A DNA stretch of 36,629 nucleotides from Dacryopinax spathularia (lineage: Eukaryota > Basidiomycota > Dacrymycetes > Dacrymycetales > Dacrymycetaceae): positions 1 to 36,629 of the forward strand of contig JBBPFI010000021.1 in the NCBI GenBank assembly GCA_037974965.1. The letters are read 5' to 3'. Below are positions 28,948 through 36,629 of the stretch, one piece after another. Each line of letters starts with the position of its first letter. Positions within the stretch are counted from its first letter, which is position 1. The position numbers and the translations under genes were made by a program. The notes under the pieces were generated by a model, which was given only the letters and a program-made list of their open reading frames with translations, was not told the DNA's origin and searched no databases.

Positions 28948-30786
28948 TTACAAAAGCGGCTCCATACTGCTGCTCAGTTTGTTCAGGTGGATGTACACGT
29001 CCGTCCCATACCCATCGAGCGAGATAAGCTGCAGGTCGCCACCGAAGTATCTTGCGTACTGGGAGAACGATCAGCAAACCATTCTTCCCCAGACAGCCGT
29101 CACACAGAGCGAGAGCACGAAGCAGAAAACGGACCGGCGAAGGCGGCGACGTGGACTGCGGCGGAAGAATAGACAGCAACGAAACGCGCGACTCACCAGC
29201 CTACTCAACGGCAGCCCATACCCAAACCCAGCCATCGGCGCCCTAAAATCGCTCTCTCCAAAATCCTCATCCAGCGCCTGGTTCTCCATAGTAGTATACA
29301 TATACGTCCAAATAAGCGGCACCGCACTCCTCGGGATGCCGCCCCCTTCGTCGGAGATCTTGATCGTTATGTCTTCTTGACCCTCTACGGCTATGATTTT
29401 GATGGGCGGGAGGGAGGGGGATTGGGCGCCGTGGTGCTCTATTGTGGCGCGGAGCGAGTTTTTGAGGAGCTCGAAGACGATGTGGTTTCTGTGTGCGTGA
29501 GCGGTAGCGAACGCGAGCAGGCGAGCAGAGCGAGCAAGGCGAGCGAACGAAGCGGAAAGAGCACACGGTCAGTAAGACTCAGAGCTGTGAGGGAACAAGT
29601 CGGACGCACAAATGCCCAGGAACATAAGGGAACGTCAGCCCCTTATCGCATATCAAGTCGACCTGCGGGCCCTTAAACAGGCCATAGTGCTCCTCGCAGA
29701 TGAACCGGGCGTTGTCGATCGCTTCGCTGACGATGTCGTGCACGTTGGCGTGTTTGCAGATTATGCCGACGTGGTCTGGGGTGACGGGCTGGGTGTTGAG
29801 GGCGATGTCTGTGGGAAGAAAGCATCAGCTTTCTGCACACACACCTCTAACCTCTCTGCTGACTCCCTCGGCAAGCGGGGGGAGAGGGGGGAAAGGAAGA
29901 GTGGGACGCACGTTGACCGATGAGGAAGCGGATCCCAATCCGACTCAAATAAAACCGATCGAGCCACTTCCCAATCTCCTCATGCAGCACCTGTCCCCCC
30001 CACTTCTTGCGTTTCTTCCACTCCAGCACACCAGCCGCGACCGTCGTAGCCGTGGGGTCGTGCCTCCTCTTGATTATTTCGAGCGTCTTGGTGAACTTGC
30101 GGTTGTATTCGATCACGCTGGGCGGCCAGGTGATGTTACCCGGGTTGGAGTAGAGCCGGCGTTCGATCGGGATGCGGCGTTTGTGCGGTTGGGTGGAGTG
30201 GGAGTGGCCGTTCCCGTTGGAGTGGCCGTTGCCGTTTGTGTGGGAGGAATGGGTGGGGAGCAGGTTTGTTAGGGCGGGGTTGGTAGTTGCTTCGGGGAAG
30301 ATGGGGCGGTCGGACCGGGAGGCGTTGAGTAACTTTCGGAGCTCGGGGGTGAGCTCTGGTGGTGGGAAGTTGATGAGTTCCTATGCATACACCGTCAGCA
30401 CCGCTGCTTGCTGAACTGGGTTCCCAGGGGGGAGATGGTAGAAAGAAACGTGCCCAAGGCGTTCATGCACAACGGGCGAGGGAATGACAGGTTGTAGAAG
30501 ACCGGCTCGTGCGACTCACCTCAAACGACTGCGCATACCAATTCTTAACCTTCTGAATACTCGGCATCTCGCTCAACCCCTCCGGCAAGCTCTCCAGCTC
30601 CCTAACCCTATGCGCCAGTCTGACCGGCAGCTCCTCTGACAAAAACTGCGCTGCCTGGAGTAAAGTGCCCTGCGAGCTGTCTTCGCCGAAGAGGATCATC
30701 TGCTGCAGACTGACCCCGGTTTGGGGGAAGGTGGCATAGTGGGTGATGGACTGCCAGAGCGTGGGGGTGATTTTGTAGAGGGACAT
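28948..30786 (-). CDS. Mitochondrial pyruvate dehydrogenase kinase family protein (PDK/BCKDK type)
   Basis: At least five exons (minus): 30786-30520, 30380-29912, then exons for HIALNTQPVTPDHVG to FPYVPGHL, NHIVFELLKNSLRATIE to LPLSRL, and YARYFGG to the stop at 28948. The N-terminal helical domain reads ASFPQTGVSLQQM-like (ATFPQTGVSLQQMILFGED), then KVKNWYAQSFE. The GHKL kinase domain has the N box (FELLKNSLRA), G1 box (DEGGGIP) and G2 box (GFGYGLPLSRLYARYFGGDL). The family phosphorylates and inactivates the E1alpha subunit of pyruvate or branched-chain 2-oxoacid dehydrogenase in the mitochondrial matrix. An insert of Asn-Gly-His repeats lies in exon 2. The start at MSLYKITPTLW resembles other fungal members, but the frame is open well upstream (see findings). 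Confidence 0.92.
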
Positions 30787-31225
30787 GTCGCTCGTTTGGT
30801 CTAGCGTGGGCTGGAGGACGTTTCTGGTTGGCGGAGTCGAAGTCTGGGAGAGCTCTGCGGAAGAAGGCGGAGTGGCAGTAGGCTTGGGCGGAGAGGGGGG
30901 AGATGGAGAGGAGGGAGCGGGAGGAGAAGGACGGGGCCGTGGCCTTAGGCCTGCCGTCCCCGTCGATGATGCTGTTGTTGGGGGCTTGACGTTCGGTAGT
31001 ACGCGTGGGAGAACGGAAGGGGATGGGATTGGAGGTGTTGTAGGGAGGAGGAATGAGAGGAGGGGGATCTTGCTCGCCAGGGTTGCTGGTTGCCTATGGG
31101 CTCGAGGTGTGCTACGGCGGCTGGAGAGAGGGCTCGCTGGTGCTGGACGAGGAGGTGGTGGTTGACGAGGAAGAGCAGGTCTAGCCCGTCGAGCTAATAA
31201 CCAAACCAGTCGTTGACGTCCCCGT
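30787..31225 (-). other. Open, Arg/Pro-rich frame upstream of PDK start
   Basis: In the frame of ATG 30786 the minus strand is open back to a TAA near 31225. It reads, for example, QRLVWLLARRARPALPRQ near its start. It has no ATG of its own, and no acidic residue for about the first 110 codons. It may be 5' UTR, or an exon encoding a presequence joined to an upstream start. Confidence 0.35.
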
Positions 31226-32601
31226 TATCGGAACCGGCTCTTCTCTTCACTAGCACTACGTAGACACCTGCGGGCGGAAGAGGAGAAGGAGGAGAAGGAC
31301 ACACAGGAGAGCGGTGGTGTGTCGCCTGACCTCTCTTGTCCATACGCAGGACAGGACAGGGAACGCGCCCGCCCGCCTTCGCCCTTCGCCCTTCCCCGCG
31401 CTCCGGTCTGGGGAGGCACGTGAAAGTCATCCATCTCTGTTGCGGGTGAGAAGGGGCGGGAGTAGCCGGAGCCTGACTCGACTGGACGTTACGCCACTCC
31501 CAGGGTCCCAACCCACCTCAGCGCGTTCTCATTGGCTGAAAGACGGGTCTGGGCAGGTCTGGGAGGTCTGGGGAAGGGGGGGCGTCGGATCCTCTCGGAC
31601 TCTCTCCTTTCGCTCTGGGGGTGAGAGAAGGGCTTGGCTGTGGTCTTGTGGGGATGATCGACGGACGCGTTGTGATGATCGACACGAAATGATGCTCTTG
31701 CGGGGGACCGGGCGGGGCCGACAGGGCGAAAGAAGGTGGTGAATGGGCGGTGAATGGGTGGATGACGTCCCCGCATAGGGGATTAGCCTGGATTCATTCG
31801 TGATGTGAGGTGCGGTCGGGAAGGACATGGATTTGCATAGAGCGGACTGTTGCAAATTGAACACATTGCGATTCTGAAACTTGTCCAATGGTGTGTTATG
31901 ATTGATGATCCTTACGCCCGAGGGGACTTCGGATTGCTGGTAGAGGAGTCTAGCCTGTCGAATTTGACCGATTGTTCGAACACGTAACATGACCCAACTT
32001 GCCATTCTTGCGGTCGAGTCATTCCTTTGTATAGAAATAGATGTTTCCTAAGATGACAGTAGCATGGGCGGATTGGGGGGAGTCAGGCTGCTAAAGGGTA
32101 GATTTTCATATACACCTTCTCCCTACCGTACCATAGCGTACTTACAAACCAATCACGCACGGCAAACACATAACTACAAAACAAGAGAAAGAGAACGAGA
32201 AGAGAAGGGAGATCAGGGCAGTTTTTATGCAAACATGAGCGGAAAAGAAGGATCCAGGAAGACATATGAGAGGGGGGCGCTAGCGCTGGCGCTGGTAAAT
32301 CGATGAAGGTCAAGTGAAGTGAAGTGAGGTCTCAGGCGATTGTTCTCGTTCTCTTTTATCCATACAAATACATTCTTTTGAGCAGACTGAGTCGTGTGCG
32401 GAATCGGGGTCGTGTTGAGCATATATGTTTTCGCCTGCTCTTGGCGGTCGTGCCTTTCCCGAGAATCGGAGGCGAAGGAGTGGGCGTCTATCAGCGAGCT
32501 TGCTGCTCTCGTAATGGCGAGCCAGGGTAGGACGATGGAGCCCATTGACTGAGGAGGGATGTCATGGGATGGCGGCATAGCACAGAAGTGTGAGGGCGAG
32601 G
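31226..32601. other. Spacer between PDK-family gene and CCCH gene
   Basis: About 1.4 kb. It has purine/pyrimidine-biased tracts near 31270-31300 and 31550-31620 and several short frames. None has a recognisable domain. It should include the PDK promoter and the 3' UTR of the CCCH gene. Confidence 0.5.
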
Positions 32602-35216
32602 TCATAGTCCGCCTAGGCCGCCGCTGAGCTGCCCGCCGCCCCCCTTCCTCGGCCCAGCCTCAACCTCCAAATCCAGGTCAAACATGTCCTCATGCTCGCC
32701 AAACGTCCTTCCTCTCCCCAAACCTGCCCCACTCCCACCAGCTGCACTTCCTCCAAGAGCAGACGAAGCAGACGAAGAAGACGTAAATGCTGCCCCGGGC
32801 TTGCTAGGGGTCGTTTGGGTGCTTCCTAGGCCCATGCCCAAGCCGCGTGGGACAGAGTATGACAGGGAGATCTCCCCTGCTCCGCTTGCTCCTGCTCCTG
32901 CTCCTGCAGCGTCACGCCTGCTCGAGCTGGAGAAGACGTCCCTCCCTCCCCAGGCATTCGGGTTGGGCGAATACGCCTCCCTCCAGCTTCCTGAGGGGGT
33001 GTGCATCCCACTTCCGCTCCCTGCGCCTCCTGGGGTCGTCTGCCCCGCTGCTAAGCCCGCAAGACTCCGATGTTCCCAGGACATCCCCATACCGGGCGTT
33101 GTAGTCCGTCCTGCAGAGGTCCACATATCCATCCCGGCTGCGAAGCTCGCCCCTGGCGTGGTACCCGGCGTAGGGATGGGAGATTGTTGCGAGGGGAGAA
33201 GATGAAGACGACTCAGGCCGGCTGCTAGGCCCTGTGGGAGGGACTGACCGGGCATATGTTCGGGCGGGACTGTATCCCTCGAGCTGTAGGGCGCTAGCCG
33301 CTGGCTCGCGTCCAGTGAGGTGCGGCTGGCGCGGTTCCCGTGTCCCATCATTCGCTGGCTTGGCTCGCCACTTAGCGATGGGCGGTCAATAAGGAGATGA
33401 GGATCGAACGAGCGGAGGGATTGCATTTGCGGTCTGTTGAGTGTGTGGTTCAGGAAGGCGGTGCTTTGGTTGCTTGTCGAGAGGAGGGAGGGTGAATGAT
33501 GTTCCTCTAGCATGCTGCCTCTTAGTCCTGCGCTGGGAGGAGGCGAAGTAGCTGGGAGAGCAGGGCCGTCTCCCCAGATACCGCGAAGGCCGTCGAGGTG
33601 AGATGTAGCTGGCAAAGAGGCTGGGAACCGTTCGAGAGAGGGACGCGTGCCTGTCCTGCTCTTCCTCCTCTGCCGTTCCTCAGGAGTGAGCAGATCCGTC
33701 AGCGAACTGGGGATAAAGTCCTCCAGATCGTCGTCTTCTACCGCGGCGTCATCATTCCCGTCCCCACGCAATGGTCGCAAAGAGCTCCGTTCTTGGATGG
33801 CGATCAGCCTTTCGCGCTCGCGCTCTCTGCCCGCGAAACCGGAGATAGCGCCGCTCAGAGCGCGGCTGTCGAGCGAATAGCTCATGAACAGGCCTTTGTC
33901 GCCCTCGAACGGGCTCGTGCTCATCGTGCTCAGATAACCGTTGCCGTTGCCGTTGCCGACGGGAGAGGTGCCAGGCGAGAACTGGCTGCTGATGCCGTTT
34001 CTCGCCGAGCCAGGTTGAGGGGCGGGAGGGGACGTGCCTTGCTGCATAAAGTTTGCACGGGAAGGAGAGCCGATCGGACCGAAGCCGAAGTCTGTGCCGG
34101 AGGCGCGCTTCCGAGTGGGGGAGATGACGGATTGGTCGTGTCCGAAGCCAGCACCAGGAGGGGATATGGCGAGTGAAGCGGGGCGGGACTGGCCAAGACG
34201 TTCGAAGCCGGGTGGTGAGCGACCCATAGGGTCGGCTGCTCCGCCGGAGGAGCGACGCTGAGCTTGCATACGCGGAGGAAGCATGTTCTTGTTTGGACTT
34301 GGAATGGCCATCGGGATGCTGGACCCGCCTGCAGTACCGCTGCTGGTGCTCGTACCAGCCGCGACGCTACCAGGCTCGGGATGGGGAAGATCGAGGTCGT
34401 CTGGGATGCCGAAGGCAAAGTCTGTCGCGCTGACGGGCGGTGCGGGGATAGGAGCAGTAATCTGCACAGGTGAAACTTTATGCGTGGGCGCGCCGGTCGG
34501 CTGACGAATGCGGATCGTTGGACCAGGAGGAGAAGCGCCCGTGTCCAGCTCGCCGAAAGTGAGGGTATGATCGTCGTCCGCGCGCTGGCTAGCGTTCCTC
34601 TCCTGCTCGGGGAAGAGATGACCCTCGGAGGAGTCACGCATCGCGTCCCCGCTCATCGAACCGCGCACATCGCGTCTCTTACGCGCCCTGTCCCTCTCCC
34701 TTTCCTTCTCCCTGTCGCCTGCGCTGCCAGACGCGGAGGCACCACCGCCAGAACCGCTGCCGTTCGCGTTCGCCCGCTGAGCAGCCTGCTGCGCCTCCTT
34801 CTTGTTCTTCCTATCCATGCTCATCGGCTGACCAGGCAGCACGTGCGCGAGCGCGCACTTATGGCCGAACTTGCATTGTCCTTTCACAAACCTTCCCCAC
34901 CACTATCAGCCTGGTTCAGATAAATGTGGCAAGAGGGGGAGAACTGACCAGGTGCAAACGTCCTTCGGCTGCCCAGGCTGCTGATGCGAGAACGGACAGT
35001 CCGGCCCAGCGGTACATCCTCCAACCTTGAAAAACTTGCACGGTACGTGACTCAGGTCCTTTGCTAGAGCGCATACATTAGCCTCATTCTCTCTCTACTG
35101 ACCCTCCCAGTGGGTGGATGAGGAAATAGGGGCAGGGGCTCACGTTTGGAAGACTTTGACTTTCCCCTTGGACGATCTCCGTCGTCTCTCTCTGAGGAGT
35201 GGGATGGCTCTGGCAT
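32602..35216 (-). CDS. Tandem CCCH zinc-finger protein (Lee1/Cps3-like), 825 aa
   Basis: Exons (minus) 35216-35144, 35063-34949 and 34891-32602 join in frame; ATG 35216 (MPEPSHSSERDD) begins a short basic N terminus. Two adjacent C-x7-C-x5-C-x3-H fingers follow directly: CKFFKVGGCTAGPDCPFSH and CTWFVKGQCKFGHKCALAH. The second finger spans the intron 34948-34892, which uses an AAG acceptor. The remaining 700 or so residues are low complexity, rich in Ser, Pro and Gly, with RERERE and KERERDRARKRR tracts. The paired fingers at the N terminus plus a long disordered tail match the fungal Lee1/Cps3-type group. CCCH fingers of this kind usually bind RNA; the target is unknown. Confidence 0.9.
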
Positions 35217-36629
35217 CTTGTGTTGTTGCTTTGTGGGTTTAAGAGGGAGGGTGGTATATTGTTGCACGGTGCAAGGGTAGGGTTTGATTGAAGAGCGGTC
35301 TTAGAGCGCGGTCGGGCCGGCGAGAGCGGGTGCAGGCGTGAAACGGAGGCGACTAGGCGATAGGACGATGTAAAGAGGAGCACGAGATAGGAGCTCTAGG
35401 AGCTACCCAGCGGATGGGAGAGGGGAGAGGGGGAGGAGGAGGAAGAGACAGTCTGAAAGGGGTAGTTGTATGTGCGTGTCAAGCGACTACCAAGGAGGGG
35501 ATGAGGTGGTGGTGGGTGGATGCAGTCAGGGCTTGTGGTTGCGTGAGATCGGAGGGGTCTCGCACGGCCGAAATAGGGTTTGGCCTTTGGGGGCACGCGC
35601 CTCGCCGCTTCATCATGCCTGTTTGGCCTCGTACATGACTGACTGGATCGATTCAATCGTCTCTCGCTGACACGGCCGATACGTGCGGAACTGGACTTCA
35701 ATTTCCTACAGCGGCGATAAACACCTCACTATCTACCGGATCCTACCTCTCTACCCCTACCCCAAGATGGACATTAGAGGGATGCACGCTAGCCGACGGT
35801 GTTTCCCCAATCACCTCATTTGCGCAATGCGGACAGCGAGTCACGGGACCTCGCACGAAGAGCGGGGGGGAATGTGACCCGGCTCGCGGGTTCCGACAGT
35901 GCATACCGTAATATCGTCCATTGTGCGGGAGAAGGTGGGGTGCATCCATGACATCCGGCGTAACATTCGCATGACTAGTGTTCACCTTTTACTGTCTTGT
36001 GTACCTCGGATATGTGTGTATACGTGCATGCAGCGGAAATAATGACGCTTTCGGCTGGATGGCGGACCATTTTTGGTACACATTCTCCGGGTCGTCTCGC
36101 CCTTTCAACACCTGCAACCTCCCAAAGTTCTCCCTGAACCCCTCGCGGATCTTCTCCTCATCTAGACCATGATTGCCATACTACTTACGTAGCATCAATC
36201 ATCCGCTCCCCAATCGGGAGGGCGAAGGAAAGAGGCCGGGTAGACGGAAGGGCGAGGAGGAAGGAGAATTCGACAACGCAGTAATCGGCAACCCTTCAGA
36301 GGCATCGTACGTAGTTGCCTTTTCCGGCCCTCTGGGTTGGTGTGGTTTCCGCTACGACTTGTACATGGCAGGTACGCCTATGCATCATGTTAGCGCATGC
36401 CATCCGATCATCCCGAACGGTATCAAGATAATGAACATTACTTACATGCAGCGCACGGCCTGAAGAGGCATAACAATCCGAGTTATCGTACTCCAAGTTC
36501 TCGTATCCGTTGCGGTGACGCGATCGCATTGTCGGCTATTGAGGCTTTCCCAGTTGGGCGAGTGCGCTCGCAGTCAGCGGATCTGGGTTCCCCGCGATAA
36601 GAGTTGCCTCCCTCTCCTCCTCCCACCCC
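35217..36629. other. Right end of window without recognised gene
   Basis: About 1.4 kb. The left part should hold the promoter of the CCCH gene. Short frames on both strands up to about 100 codons show no domain. Polypurine runs near 35415-35450 are visible. An exon of a gene lying beyond the right edge cannot be excluded. Confidence 0.5.

Overview
The window looks like a subtelomeric region grading into ordinary chromosome of a filamentous fungus, most likely a basidiomycete (Agaricomycetes-like). Evidence: short introns (about 44-62 nt) with GTRNGT donors and CTRAY branch motifs, a (CCCTAA)n telomere-type tract, a KDZ-class DNA transposon of the kind expanded in Agaricomycetes, and typical fungal single genes (HP1, RBR ligase, TauD-type dioxygenase, PDK-family kinase, CCCH zinc-finger protein). 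All gene models were made by eye from reading frames and splice signals.

Region 1 (1-13.9 kb) is accessory and subtelomeric. It opens with about 3.3 copies of a 171-bp tandem repeat, then carries two adjacent plus-strand genes of unknown family, A (1270-3903, 810 aa) and B (4153-8489, 1325 aa). After B comes a 107-bp interstitial (CCCTAA)n tract. Directly against it lies B', a diverged paralogue of B whose 5' end is cut off at the telomere junction but whose remaining frame is open to its stop (12092). A cluster of GC-rich palindromes, a 3' scrap of a third B-family copy (B'') and the 3' end of a hAT transposase follow. The introns of A and the first half of B carry a repeated 30-32 bp palindrome whose ends supply the 5' splice site and, in several cases, the branch motif. 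These look like introner-type elements and, with the A/B module, are the most unusual content.

Region 2 (14.1-17.1 kb) holds two minus-strand genes: a complete HP1/Swi6-like chromodomain plus chromoshadow protein, and a membrane-anchored RING-between-RING E3 ligase whose last RING2 exon is unresolved or truncated.

Region 3 (17,699-26,432) is one apparently complete KDZ transposon: identical 120-bp terminal inverted repeats, a perfect 8-bp target-site duplication (GAGGAACG), a transposase with the diagnostic KDZ motifs, and two further open multi-exon genes. It sits between the RBR ligase and the TauD gene and looks recent.

Region 4 (26.7-36.6 kb) is normal chromosome on the minus strand: TauD-type dioxygenase, PDK-family kinase, tandem-CCCH zinc-finger protein, with gene-poor spacers and no recognised gene after 35,217.

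No tRNA, rRNA or CRISPR array was recognised.
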